Shown one piece after another: positions 25,826 through 34,833 of a stretch of 64,000 nt of DNA. Under the pieces are notes generated by a model that searched no databases, was not told where the DNA came from, and was given only the letters and a program-made list of their open reading frames with translations. The position numbers and the translations under genes are program-made. Each line of letters starts with the position of its first letter. Positions within the stretch are counted from its first letter, which is position 1. The DNA comes from Burkholderia arboris (GTDB lineage Bacteria > Pseudomonadota > Gammaproteobacteria > Burkholderiales > Burkholderiaceae): NCBI RefSeq assembly GCF_902499125.1, contig NZ_CABVPX010000029.1:1-64000 (forward strand), given 5' to 3'.

Positions 25826-27298
25826 ATGACCACCCTGGGTTCCCTGACGCTCACCGAAGCCCGGCACGCGATCCTGCGCCGGGAGTTTTCCTGTGTCGAA
25901 TACGCGTATGCGTTGATCGAGCGGCACGCGCGCTGGCGTTACCTGAACGGCTTCACGTGCGTCGACGACGCGCGGTTGCTCGCCGAAGCCGCCCGCAGCG
26001 ACCGCGACCTCGCGGCCTCGGCTGCGCCGCGCGCACTGCTCGGTTTGCCGATCGCGATCAAGGACAACATCGACACCGCCTGCCTGCCGACCGGTAACGG
26101 CACGCTGGCGCTGCACAACCGCGTGCCGCCGCAGCATGCGCCGGTCGTCGCACGGTTGCTGGCGCACGGCGCGCTGATCGCGGGCAAGGCGAACCTGCAC
26201 GAGCTCGCGTTCGGCGTGTCCGGCAACAATCGCGTGACCGGCGTGGTGCGCAACCCGTACGATTTCGACCGGATTCCGGGCGGCAGCAGCAGCGGGTCGG
26301 GCGCGCTGGTCGGCGCGGGCGTGGTCCCGGCCGCGCTCGGCACGGACACCGGCGGCTCGGTCCGGATTCCCGCCGCGCTGTGCGGCGCGGTCGGCCTTCG
26401 GCCGACGGTGGGGCGTTATCCGCAGGGCGGCGTCGCGCCGATTTCCCGCACGCGCGACACCGTCGGCCCGATGGCCCGGTCGGTCGAGGACATCGCGCTG
26501 CTCGACGCGATCCTGGCCGGCGACGTGGCGTCGCTGTCGACCCCGACGCGAAGCCTGACGCGTCCCGTGCGTCTTGCGCTTCCGCGCACGACGTTCTGGC
26601 GTGGCCTCGCAGCGGATGTCGACGCGCTCGCGCAGGCCGCGATCGCGAAGCTGGAGCAGGCGGGATTCGAGTGCGTCGATATCGACCTGAACGACTACCC
26701 GGGGTTCTTCGACGACGAGCCGGCCGTCATCGCGATGTATGAATTCCGTGCGTCGATGCACGCGTATCTGGTCGAGAACGGCTACGACCTGTCGGTCGAC
26801 GATATCGTCGCGAACGTGGGGAGCCCGGACGTCGCGCGGATCGCCCGCCATATCACCGGCCCCGACGGGATCGCCGAAACGGCCTACCGCACCGCGCTCG
26901 ACCGGCGTACGCGGTCGCGCGCCGCGTACCGGCAGTGCCTCGCCGACAGCGGCGCCGACGCGCTGGCCTTTCCGACCACGATCGCGACCGCTTGCCCGAT
27001 CCCGGCGGGCGACACGATGATCGTCAACGGCGAGACCGTGTCGGTGTTCCAGACCTACATCAGGAATACCGAGCCCGGCAGCAACGCCGGCGTGCCGGGC
27101 ATGACCGTGCCGGCCGGCCTGACGGCGGCCGGTCTGCCGGTCGGCCTGGCGCTCGATGGCGCGGCCGGCACCGACCGCGAACTCATCGCGGTCGCGCTGC
27201 AGGTCGAACGGGTGCTCGGCCGGCTGCCGGCGCCGGACGACGGGTACGGGGTGGAGGGCCGGCTGGCCGGTTGGGCGGGCGGCGGCGGCGCGTCGTAA
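25826..27298 (+). CDS. Amidase-signature family amidohydrolase
   Basis: A 490-residue amidase. The Ser-cisSer-Lys triad regions are visible: Lys in LPIAIKDNIDT (about residue 77), and the Gly/Ser-rich GGSSSGSG with the nucleophile region GTDTGGSVRIPAALCG (about 152-190). The family hydrolyses amides, ureas or aryl-amides; the substrate is not defined. It resembles AtzF/GatA-type enzymes without the allophanate C-terminal domain. It follows the LuxR regulator in the same direction. Confidence 0.88.
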   Translation: MTTLGSLTLTEARHAILRREFSCVEYAYALIERHARWRYLNGFTCVDDARLLAEAARSDRDLAASAAPRALLGLPIAIKDNIDTACLPTGNGTLALHNRVPPQHAPVVARLLAHGALIAGKANLHELAFGVSGNNRVTGVVRNPYDFDRIPGGSSSGSGALVGAGVVPAALGTDTGGSVRIPAALCGAVGLRPTVGRYPQGGVAPISRTRDTVGPMARSVEDIALLDAILAGDVASLSTPTRSLTRPVRLALPRTTFWRGLAADVDALAQAAIAKLEQAGFECVDIDLNDYPGFFDDEPAVIAMYEFRASMHAYLVENGYDLSVDDIVANVGSPDVARIARHITGPDGIAETAYRTALDRRTRSRAAYRQCLADSGADALAFPTTIATACPIPAGDTMIVNGETVSVFQTYIRNTEPGSNAGVPGMTVPAGLTAAGLPVGLALDGAAGTDRELIAVALQVERVLGRLPAPDDGYGVEGRLAGWAGGGGAS

Positions 27299-27426
27299 CG
27301 GTTAAGGGTCTCAATCGCGTTGCGGCTTCATGAGCGGCGGGCAGTGGCTCAGGATCAGCGCAAGCCCCTTGTTCGCGTGAACAGGCGCAAGCGCCATCGC
27401 CACACGGCCCGCCGCGTCCGGAATCG

Positions 27427-28608
27427 TCAATGCGGCTCGTCGTGCCGGATCCCTGCCGCATCGAGCTGACGAAGTTTCGCATACAGCGTCGTGCGTGAAA
27501 TGCCGAGCCGCCGCGCGGCCGCCGACACATTGCCGTCGTGCTCGCCGAGCGCGCGCCGGATCGCGTCGAGCGACTGTTCGTGCAGGCTCGCCTGAGCACC
27601 GGCGGCCGGTGCCGCGTGGCATACGTCGGCGGCGTCTTCCAGCACATCGGCATGGCGCGCCATCGTCGCCCGGTCGAGCGGCGCACGCAGGGTGCGCACC
27701 CATACATGGCTACCATCGTCGCGCGCGATCCGCTGCGGCGTGCGTGCCGGTATCAGCAAACGGCGCTGCTGCACGGGCGTCGCGCCGGGAAACAGTTGCC
27801 GGAGATCGTACGGGGCCACCGGCCCGGCGGCCGCGAGGTCGAGCATCCGGCGCGCCAGCCGGCTCACCGCGCGTACGCGGCCCGCTTCGTCGAGCGCAAT
27901 GACGCCGGCGAGCGGCGTGCCGAGCCAGCGCGCGTCATGCTGGACCTGCAGCAGATGGCAGTCGCGCAGCAGCGCATACAGACGCTGCTCGGCGGACAGC
28001 GCCGCGTGACGAAACTGTTCGCACAACTGCACGACGTTGCGTTTGCCGACCCCGGTGATGTCGAGCGCACCGATCACTTCGCCGTCGAAACCCACCAGCG
28101 GCACCGCGAGACAGAACACCCGGGACAACTCGTGGAGATAATGCTGCGCGCCCGCGACGATGGCCTCGGCGCCATCGTGAATCACGCAGCTCGGCGCGGT
28201 CGTGCCGATGTTCGGCTCGACGATCCGGCGTCCGGCGACGATCGGCGTCAGCAGTGCGTCGTCGCATTGCGGGCTGCGCCGCGCATGGACGATCGTGCCG
28301 TGCGGATTGACGCACATGATCGTCCATTCGGTGCCGCCGAATGCGGCCCACAGCGGCTCGATCTCCTGCGCGACGCAGCGGGTGAGCCGCCGGTCCGCGC
28401 GCGATTCGTCGCGCTCGCGCTGCATTTCATAACGCGCGGTTTGCCATGGTCGCAGCCCGGCGTCGCGCGAGCGCAGCCACGAGCGCGCGACGCTGGCCGG
28501 CAACGCCGTGTCCGGCAGCGGCTCGCCCGCGGCGAAGCGGGCGCGGAGCCGGTCGAGATCGACCGGCCGTGCAGGGGATTCAGGGGCCGTGTTCACGCTG
28601 CGCTCCAT
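27427..28608 (-). CDS. AcoR-like regulator: GAF and Fis-type HTH, no AAA+ domain
   Basis: About 393 residues. The N-terminal part is AcoR-like (LPASVARSWLRSRDAGL) with a GAF domain (SVIHDG-type region about 130-220, CVNPHGTIVHARR). The C-terminus has a Fis-type HTH (NVSAAARRLGISRTTLYAKLRQL). The central AAA+ ATPase and GAFTGA loop of true sigma54 activators are missing, so it cannot activate sigma54 in the usual way. The start may be ATG at 28608 or GTG at 28596, since the latter has GGAG at proper distance. It lies next to, and in the same orientation as, the alcohol/aldehyde dehydrogenase genes. Confidence 0.82.
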   Translation of the reverse strand: MERSVNTAPESPARPVDLDRLRARFAAGEPLPDTALPASVARSWLRSRDAGLRPWQTARYEMQRERDESRADRRLTRCVAQEIEPLWAAFGGTEWTIMCVNPHGTIVHARRSPQCDDALLTPIVAGRRIVEPNIGTTAPSCVIHDGAEAIVAGAQHYLHELSRVFCLAVPLVGFDGEVIGALDITGVGKRNVVQLCEQFRHAALSAEQRLYALLRDCHLLQVQHDARWLGTPLAGVIALDEAGRVRAVSRLARRMLDLAAAGPVAPYDLRQLFPGATPVQQRRLLIPARTPQRIARDDGSHVWVRTLRAPLDRATMARHADVLEDAADVCHAAPAAGAQASLHEQSLDAIRRALGEHDGNVSAAARRLGISRTTLYAKLRQLDAAGIRHDEPH

Positions 28609-28769
28609 GTGAGGTCGAATGGTCGGGCCGGGCGTGCCGGCCCGGCGTGTCGCGCGAATGCGTAATATAGCCCGGTGCCCGAAGCCGGGTATTTTCGTGC
28701 CCGGCAAGGGTGCCCGTCGTGTGGCGCCGCCTGGCATCGGCGGGCGGCCGGCGGCGCCCGCGCCCGCGT

Positions 28770-29897
28770 CTAGTGCGGCAACCGCAGGATCGGCTTGAGC
28801 GTGATGCCTTTGCTGCTGTCCTCGGCGGCCTGGTTGATCTGCTCGAGCGGATAGAACTTCACCAGCCGGTCGAACGGAAACCGGCCTTGCAGGTGCAACT
28901 GCACGAGTTGCGGAATGAACGTCTGCGGCACGCTGTCGCCTTCAACGATGCCGCGGATCGTATGGCCGCCGAGCAGCAGGCTGTTCACGTCGAATTCGGC
29001 CTTCGTGCCGAGCTTCGGCGCGCCGACCACGCCCATCGTGCCGCGCGAGCCGAGTGCGTCGATCCCTTGCGACAGCACGGCCGGCAGCCCGGTCGACTCG
29101 AGTGCGTAGTCGACGCCGCCGCCGGTGATCTCGCGGATCGCGTCGATGACGTCGACTTCCCGGCTGTTGATCGCGTGCGTTGCGCCCAGCTCCAGTGCCA
29201 GCGCGAGCCGCGACGGCACGATGTCGACGGCGATGATGGTGGTGGCGCCGGCGATGCGCGCGGCCATCACGGCGCTCATGCCGACCGCGCCCGCGCCGAA
29301 GCTCGCGAAGCTGCTGCCGGTGCGCACCGCGAGCGAATGGATGACGGCCCCCGCGCCGGTCTGGATCCCGCAGCCGAGCGGGCCGAGCAGTTCGAGCGGC
29401 GCTTCCTTCGGCACCTTGATTGCGTTGTTCTCGCGTGCGAGCGCGTAGCTCGCGAACGACGACTGCGCGAAGAAATGATCGTGCAGCGGTTGTCCGGCCG
29501 CGTCGCGGATGGCCGTCTGCCCGTCGCCATCGGCGCCGCCGAAGTTCAGCGCGAAGAACTGCCGGCAATACGCGCCGTGACCGCCGGCGCACGATGCGCA
29601 GTGGCCGCACGCACCGTAGGTCAGCACGACGTGGTCGCCGGCGGCGAGCGTCTTCACATTCGGGCCGACCGCCTCCACCACGCCGGCGCCTTCGTGACCG
29701 AGCACGGCCGGTAGCGGTACCGGGTAGTACTGGTCGCGCACGATCAGGTCGGTATGGCACAAGCCGGTCGCGACGACGCGCACCAGCACCTCGTCGCCGC
29801 GCGGCGCGCGGATCCGTGCCGTTTCGATCGAGAAGGGCGCGCCGGCGGCGCGCGCGACGGCCGCGGTGACGGCGCGTGTATCGTTTTCGGTGTACAT
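28770..29897 (-). CDS. Zn-dependent aryl-alcohol (benzyl-alcohol type) dehydrogenase
   Basis: A 375-residue MDR-family dehydrogenase. The catalytic zinc ligands are in GLCHTD and GHEGAGVVE, and structural zinc Cys residues are in ACGHCASCAGGHGAYC. The cofactor loop is SFGAGAVGMSAVMAA followed by Asp (AVDIV), which favours NAD+. It is similar in layout to benzyl-alcohol dehydrogenases such as XylB: it would oxidise an aromatic alcohol to the aldehyde. GAGGAG precedes ATG at 29897. It is 14 nt downstream of the aldehyde dehydrogenase gene, so they form an operon. Confidence 0.87.
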   Translation of the reverse strand: MYTENDTRAVTAAVARAAGAPFSIETARIRAPRGDEVLVRVVATGLCHTDLIVRDQYYPVPLPAVLGHEGAGVVEAVGPNVKTLAAGDHVVLTYGACGHCASCAGGHGAYCRQFFALNFGGADGDGQTAIRDAAGQPLHDHFFAQSSFASYALARENNAIKVPKEAPLELLGPLGCGIQTGAGAVIHSLAVRTGSSFASFGAGAVGMSAVMAARIAGATTIIAVDIVPSRLALALELGATHAINSREVDVIDAIREITGGGVDYALESTGLPAVLSQGIDALGSRGTMGVVGAPKLGTKAEFDVNSLLLGGHTIRGIVEGDSVPQTFIPQLVQLHLQGRFPFDRLVKFYPLEQINQAAEDSSKGITLKPILRLPH

Positions 29898-29911
29898 GGT
29901 CGGTCTCCTCG

Positions 29912-31384
29912 TCAAATCGGATACAGCGGCGCTTCGCCCTTGATCGTCAGCCACTGCCACTGTGTGAATTCCTCCCAGTTTGCCGCACCGCCGATGCTCG
30001 AGCCATTGCCGGAGGCGCCGACGCCGCCGAACGGGTTGATCACCTCGTCGTTGACCGTCTGGTCGTTGATGTGCAGCAGCCCCGTGTTCAAGCGCTCGCC
30101 GATCCTCAGCGCGCGGCCGACGTCAGCGGACAGGATCGCCATCGACAGCCCGTATTCGGTCCGGTTCGCGAGCGCGATCGCGTCTTCGTCGGTATCGAAC
30201 GGCACGACGATCGCGACCGGCCCGAAGATTTCCTCGTCGAACGCCGGATTGCCCGGCGCGACGCCGCTCAGCACGGTCGGCTCGAAAAACAGGCCGCGAT
30301 GGTCGCCGCCCGTCTCGACGCGGGCGCCCGCGCGTCGGGCCGCGTCGACCACGCTCGCCGCATGGTCGCGCTGCGCGGCGTCGATCAGCGGGCCGAGGCC
30401 GACGTCGCCGGTGGCCGGGTCGCCGACGCGCAGGCTTCGCGCCTTCTCGACGAGCTTCGCGACGAAGCGGTCGTGAATGGCGCGTTGCACGAGCACGCGG
30501 CCGGTCGCCATGCAGATCTGGCCTTGATGCAGATACGCGCCCCATGCGGTGTTGGCAACGGCGCGGTCGAGGTCGGCATCGTCGAGCACGATCAGCGAAT
30601 TCTTGCCGCCGAGTTCGAGCGACACCTTTTTGAGATGCCGGCCCGCCGCTTCGCCGACCTTGCGCCCGGCCGCGGTGGAGCCGGTGAACTGGATCATCGA
30701 GATGTGTGGATCGGCGACCAGCGCCGCGCCGGCCGCGCCGTCGCCGGGCAGCACGTGCAGCACGCCTTCGGGCAAGCCGGCAAGCTCGAACACGCGTGCG
30801 ATCGCGATGCCGCCGCACACGGCGGTGCGCGGATCGGGCTTCAGCACGACTGCGTTGCCGAGCGCGAGCGCCGGCGCGACTGCGCGTATCGCGAGATACA
30901 GCGGAAAGTTGAACGGCGAGATCACGCCGACCACGCCGCGCGGGCGGCGGCGCGCGAGCGACAGCCGGCCGGCCGCCGACGGCAGCACTTCGCCGGCCGC
31001 GCGTGACGGCAGCCCGGCTGCTTCGTGCAGCGCCTTGATCGTGATCGAGGTTTCGAACGACGCTTTCGCGCGTGTCGAGCCGCTTTCGCGCACGAGCCAG
31101 TCGACGATCGCGTCGAAATGCACTTCGGCGACGGCTGCCGCGCGACGCAGCACCGCCGCGCGCTCGTCGTATGGCAGCGCGAACCATGCGGGCTGTGCGC
31201 GATGTGCGGCGGCGGCGGCTTCGGCGATGGCCGCGCTGTCGGCGACGCCGATGCGGCCGAGCGTGGTGCCGGTCGCGGGTTCGATCACGTCGGCCGCGTG
31301 CGCGCTTGCGTGCCAGCGTCCGTTGAAGGTCTTGCCGCGCCAGATGTCGGTGTCGAACAGTGCGGTGTTGCTGCTGCTATCCAT
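29912..31384 (-). CDS. Aldehyde dehydrogenase, benzaldehyde dehydrogenase (XylC) type
   Basis: A 490-residue ALDH. It has the cofactor region SPFNFPLYLAIRAVAPALALGNAVVLKPDP, the glycine loop FTGSTAAGRKVGEAAG, the general base Glu in LELGGKN and the catalytic Cys in HQGQICMATGR. The sequence LHQGQICMATGR and the C-terminal NPFGGVGASGNG are those of benzaldehyde/vanillin-type dehydrogenases. AGGAG precedes the ATG. Together with the downstream alcohol dehydrogenase it would convert an aryl alcohol to the aryl acid that feeds benABCD. Confidence 0.88.
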   Translation of the reverse strand: MDSSSNTALFDTDIWRGKTFNGRWHASAHAADVIEPATGTTLGRIGVADSAAIAEAAAAAHRAQPAWFALPYDERAAVLRRAAAVAEVHFDAIVDWLVRESGSTRAKASFETSITIKALHEAAGLPSRAAGEVLPSAAGRLSLARRRPRGVVGVISPFNFPLYLAIRAVAPALALGNAVVLKPDPRTAVCGGIAIARVFELAGLPEGVLHVLPGDGAAGAALVADPHISMIQFTGSTAAGRKVGEAAGRHLKKVSLELGGKNSLIVLDDADLDRAVANTAWGAYLHQGQICMATGRVLVQRAIHDRFVAKLVEKARSLRVGDPATGDVGLGPLIDAAQRDHAASVVDAARRAGARVETGGDHRGLFFEPTVLSGVAPGNPAFDEEIFGPVAIVVPFDTDEDAIALANRTEYGLSMAILSADVGRALRIGERLNTGLLHINDQTVNDEVINPFGGVGASGNGSSIGGAANWEEFTQWQWLTIKGEAPLYPI

Positions 31385-31821
31385 GTACGCTCCTGAGGAA
31401 TTCGGATCGGCCGGATCGGGGCGCTTGCCTGGGCGTCGACCGGCATGCGCGCGAGGGTAGGCGGGCGCGGCGAAGCGGGGCTATCCGGGTTTCTTCCCAC
31501 CCGCGGAGGGCGCTTGGGGTGGGGGGGCGTCTGTGGTTTTGTGTGCGGAAACTGAACAGTCGTTGTGCGGGTTGTTGCCGCACGCCGTCTGGTGACATGG
31601 CAGGTTGTTGCTGGTGTCGTGCGACGTGCGCCGTGTCTGAAGACTCAGCGCGCAAACCTGCGGCAAGACTTGCGCTCACGGTTCGTTGGAGGGGCGGTTA
31701 CCGACCCGTTGCAGCCGGCCGACTCAGGGTGACATAGCGGACCGCTCTCATGGTGGAACGGACGTTCGTTTAGTCGCATGCGCTGCGGCAGCCGTGTCCA
31801 GAAAACGGGGGCTTTCTCGAT
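31385..31821. other. Intergenic left flank of low-GC island
   Basis: About 440 bases with no supported gene. It covers the change from the GC-rich aromatic genes to the less GC-rich island. A short G-tract (about 31513-31527) and scattered repeats of GTTG are present. No integrase, tRNA or IS end was recognised. Confidence 0.4.
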
Positions 31822-32289
31822 ATGTCAAAAATTCCTGTCCCGAGCCACCCGATTCCCTATTGTCACGTTAATATTTCCGTTGGTTTTCCAACGTTCTGGT
31901 TTGTTAGTGAATCAACGAAGACCCAGAAGTCGATGTATGAGCTCGCGGCATACGGCTCGACCACTGAGCGGGATTTGCCCGATAGGCTAGAGAAGAACGA
32001 AGCCATCAAACTCTACGCCAAGCTGCCAGGCTGGTTTAAGGTGCCTACGCCGCTGGGCATCTACATCCCCGATTGGGTCGTGCTGATGGAAGAAGACGGC
32101 GCGCAGCGCCTGTACTTTGTGGCGGAAACCAAGAGTAGTTCGTTCACTGACGACCTGCGCGACAAGGAAAGCGCCAAGATCGAATGTGACAAGGCGTATT
32201 TCAGCGCCCTGGCGGTTGGTGAAAACACCCTTCGCTATGTGGCTGCGCACTCGGTTGATGATCTTTTGATCGAGGTGGCAAAGGGATAG
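31822..32289 (+). CDS. Stand-alone type III restriction-type (Res C-terminal) endonuclease domain protein
   Basis: A 155-residue protein. Residues about 47-152 match the C-terminal nuclease domain of type III restriction Res subunits: NEAIKLYAKLPGWFKVPTPLG, then a PD-(D/E)xK core with IPDW (Asp84), YFVAETK (Glu102, Lys104) and a DKESAKIECDKAYF helix. A full Res subunit is about 900-1000 residues, so the helicase part and the Mod partner are absent. Residues 1-46 match nothing recognised. GGGGG lies before the ATG. It could be a remnant, or a free nuclease working with the OLD protein 55 nt downstream. Codon use is less GC-rich than the neighbours, suggesting horizontal transfer. Confidence 0.75.
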   Translation: MSKIPVPSHPIPYCHVNISVGFPTFWFVSESTKTQKSMYELAAYGSTTERDLPDRLEKNEAIKLYAKLPGWFKVPTPLGIYIPDWVVLMEEDGAQRLYFVAETKSSSFTDDLRDKESAKIECDKAYFSALAVGENTLRYVAAHSVDDLLIEVAKG

Positions 32290-32344
32290 GTTCTGTCGCT
32301 GTCACGGCGAGAAACGACATAGAACCAAATATCAGAGGCCCGAA

Positions 32345-34234
32345 ATGAAGATCCAATCCGTTCGCATCCGAAACTTTCGCACGTTGAAAGACGTATTGAT
32401 CCCGTTCGATTCCGTCACGACCTTCATTGGACCGAACGGTGCCGGCAAGTCAACAGTGCTTCGTGCGCTTGATTGGTTCTTCAACGGCAAACCCGGCTCG
32501 CTAACGGAGAAGGACTGCTCTTTTGGGGCAATCGACGAAGATATTGAAGTCCAGGTGACATTCGCAGAACTGACGGAAAAGGATCGCGAGGCGCTTGGGA
32601 AATATGCACCGGAAGGAGTTGCTACGTTTACCGCATGGAAGCGCCGATCCCATGATGGCGCTGACGTTCTCTCTGCCAATGCGAAGGGGTTTCCGGACTT
32701 CAATGCGATCAAGGAGGCAGGCGGTGCAACGGCGAAGAAAGAGCTGTATGCCAATCTCCGACGGGAGCGTCCGGAGCTTGAGCTGCCTGCGGCAAATACT
32801 GGCCCAGTTGTCGAACAAGCAATGACGGCGTGGGAGGCGGCTCACATCGATCAACTTATTGATGCGCCCGAAGCTCTGCAAACCAACTTCTTCGGCTTCA
32901 ACAGCGGTGGCAAGATGAGCGGACTCTTCGACTTCGTCTTGGTCACGGCCGACCTTCGAGCAAGCGAGGAGTCCATCGACGGGAAAGCAAGCATCATTGG
33001 GCGAATCCTTGAACGATCGATTGAGCGATCGGCTGCCGATGCAGCAATCGCTGAAATCGTTGCGGAGTCGCTGGCAAAGCAGCAAAAAGTGTATGAAGAG
33101 AAGTTCAAGGAGCAGCTTGGGACTATCACAACGCAGCTCAACGAAGTCGTCACAACCTATGCGCCTGGCCGGACAATCACGGTTTCTCCGGCTGAAGTAG
33201 AGCTCAAGCCCCCCCGCACGACATTTGATGTGGCCGTGCGCGATGGCACCACTGAGACTGCTGTGGAGCGGCAAGGGCACGGTTTTCAGCGCACGCTGCT
33301 GATCTCGGCTCTACAACTCTTGGCGCAGTCGGGCGCAGCCTCTACTGAAGGAGTCATCTGCTTGGCAATCGAGGAGCCTGAACTTTTCCAGCATCCGATT
33401 CAGGCGCAGACCTTTGCAAAGGTACTCAGATCGCTAGCCGAAGATGCCAGCAAGCGCATTCAGATAACCTATGCGACGCATAGCCCTTATTTCCTTGAGT
33501 CGCGCCATTTCCATCAAGTTAGACGACTGACTAGATCAACCGATGAAATCCCGGTGGTGACGGTGCATTTTTCCACGGTTGAGGATGTGAAGGCTCGGCT
33601 GATTGGGATAGTGGATGGTGATGTGGTCGACCGCAGACTCGACCATAACGTGGCGGACCAACTCGCCACAGCGCTTTTCGCGAATCGTGCGTTTCTTGTA
33701 GAGGGGCCCACCGAATCTGCGGTGTTTTACGGCATTGGGGATAGAACGTCTCCCGGCGCCCTTGAAGCAGCGGGAATTTCGATCGTTTCCGTGGGTAGCA
33801 AAACGTCAATCCCCCTTGCGCATGCGATTCTGCAATCTATTGGTGTGCCAGTCTACGCACTGTTCGATGCCGATGGCGGATTTGAAGCACGAGCCAAAGC
33901 CAAAAACAAAAAGCAAGACGACATAGACCGGGAACGTAACAATCACGCAGTGGAGAACCGGAAGTTAGCGAGGTACTTCGGTTTGCCGGAAGAGGACTTC
34001 CCATCTGCAACCATTTCCGACGTGGTGGCTATATTTGATGACAACCTTGAAACATTCCTTTCAGTTAACTGGGGCGAGTGGACGGCTGCTTGCGAGAGTG
34101 TTGAGACTGAGACGGGGATAAATCTGGCAAAGAACCAACTTGCATACCGGACGGCAACACTCCGATCGGAGGGGGTAGTGCCTGAAATGCTTGCTCAGAT
34201 TCTCACTAGGGCGCGGGGGTTTGTGCTGGACTGA
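32345..34234 (+). CDS. OLD-family ATP-dependent nuclease (ABC ATPase + TOPRIM)
   Basis: A 629-residue protein. The N-terminal ABC-type ATPase shows Walker A GPNGAGKST (residues 29-37), a coiled middle part, a signature-like region ERQGHGFQRTLLISAL, Walker B ICLAIEEPELFQHP and the H-loop ATHSPYFLES. The C-terminal TOPRIM domain has the catalytic Glu in FLVEGPTESAVF (near residue 452) and DxD in LFDADGG (near 508). This is the class of OLD/GajA nucleases used in anti-phage defence. No UvrD-type GajB or reverse transcriptase partner is adjacent. AGAGG precedes the ATG. It is clearly less GC-rich than the surroundings. Confidence 0.85.
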   Translation: MKIQSVRIRNFRTLKDVLIPFDSVTTFIGPNGAGKSTVLRALDWFFNGKPGSLTEKDCSFGAIDEDIEVQVTFAELTEKDREALGKYAPEGVATFTAWKRRSHDGADVLSANAKGFPDFNAIKEAGGATAKKELYANLRRERPELELPAANTGPVVEQAMTAWEAAHIDQLIDAPEALQTNFFGFNSGGKMSGLFDFVLVTADLRASEESIDGKASIIGRILERSIERSAADAAIAEIVAESLAKQQKVYEEKFKEQLGTITTQLNEVVTTYAPGRTITVSPAEVELKPPRTTFDVAVRDGTTETAVERQGHGFQRTLLISALQLLAQSGAASTEGVICLAIEEPELFQHPIQAQTFAKVLRSLAEDASKRIQITYATHSPYFLESRHFHQVRRLTRSTDEIPVVTVHFSTVEDVKARLIGIVDGDVVDRRLDHNVADQLATALFANRAFLVEGPTESAVFYGIGDRTSPGALEAAGISIVSVGSKTSIPLAHAILQSIGVPVYALFDADGGFEARAKAKNKKQDDIDRERNNHAVENRKLARYFGLPEEDFPSATISDVVAIFDDNLETFLSVNWGEWTAACESVETETGINLAKNQLAYRTATLRSEGVVPEMLAQILTRARGFVLD

Positions 34235-34730
34235 GCGCTCGTCCCTCACGATCGGATGGCCGGTTATCGCGGAGTAACCGACTATTGAGCGTCCGAACGC
34301 TGCCGCGTGCGAACGACCGCTTGTGGCCGGCAGCCGCCGGTCATGATCTCCGGTAACTGGCTGAACGGCGAACTTCAGCGGTTCCGTGCGGGCCGCTGGT
34401 AAACTCGGGCAACTTCTGATGAACGACGGGCATCGCCATCGACCGTCGACATCCGCTCCCCGATTCCTTCCGGTTGTTCGCAGAAACCAACGCCGAAGCG
34501 GAAGGCCGGACGGCCAGCCCCACCATTTTCCCCATCAGGAAAACCCTGATCGACTCGGCAGGGCCGCCGGTTTCAGCCGGTTTTCCCGCTGTCACAAGCC
34601 GCTGCAGTGCGCGCCCGCCCAAGCGATACCCCGAACCCGCACGACCGCGCTCCATCAAGCCTCTCAGCCCGCATACCTAGCCAAAAAAGGTATGGCGCAC
34701 CGCAATATTTCGCATGATGAGCGCGATTTT
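34235..34730. other. Intergenic right flank of island
   Basis: About 500 bases without a convincing gene between the OLD nuclease and the catB control region. It includes a GC-rich dyad-like stretch (about 34320-34350) and then returns to host composition. An open frame of about 160 codons here has unnatural composition and no ribosome site. Confidence 0.4.
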
Positions 34731-34731
34731 A

Positions 34732-34746
34732 ATACCCACCAGGTAT
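34732..34746. promoter_or_regulatory. LysR-type ATAC-N7-GTAT operator before catB
   Basis: A perfect ATAC-N7-GTAT palindrome is the known recognition pattern of BenM/CatM-type regulators. A second GTAT half-site (34765-34768) follows 22 bases later on the same face. It lies upstream of a -35/-10 pair and catB. The likely regulator is the LysR protein at 41274-42212. Confidence 0.75.
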
Positions 34747-34767
34747 CAAAAGTCCCGCCCAAAAGTA

Positions 34768-34798
34768 TTGGACGCTCCATTTCCCCGCCGCGTATAAA
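34768..34798 (+). promoter_or_regulatory. Candidate sigma70 promoter of the cat-ben operon
   Basis: TTGGAC (34768-34773) and TATAAA (34793-34798), 19 bases apart, or TGGACG with an 18-base spacer. The long spacer and weak -35 fit an activator-dependent promoter. The expected transcript start (about 34805) lies next to the first ATG (34807). Confidence 0.5.
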
Positions 34799-34833
34799 TC
34801 CGTTCCATGAACACCCCCCACGCAGCGTGCCCC

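Noticed and set aside
31598..31612. Possible -24/-12 element TGGCAGG...TTGCT in the island flank
   Set aside because: The GG to GC spacing is one base too short for sigma54, and the element points toward the island rather than the dehydrogenase operon.
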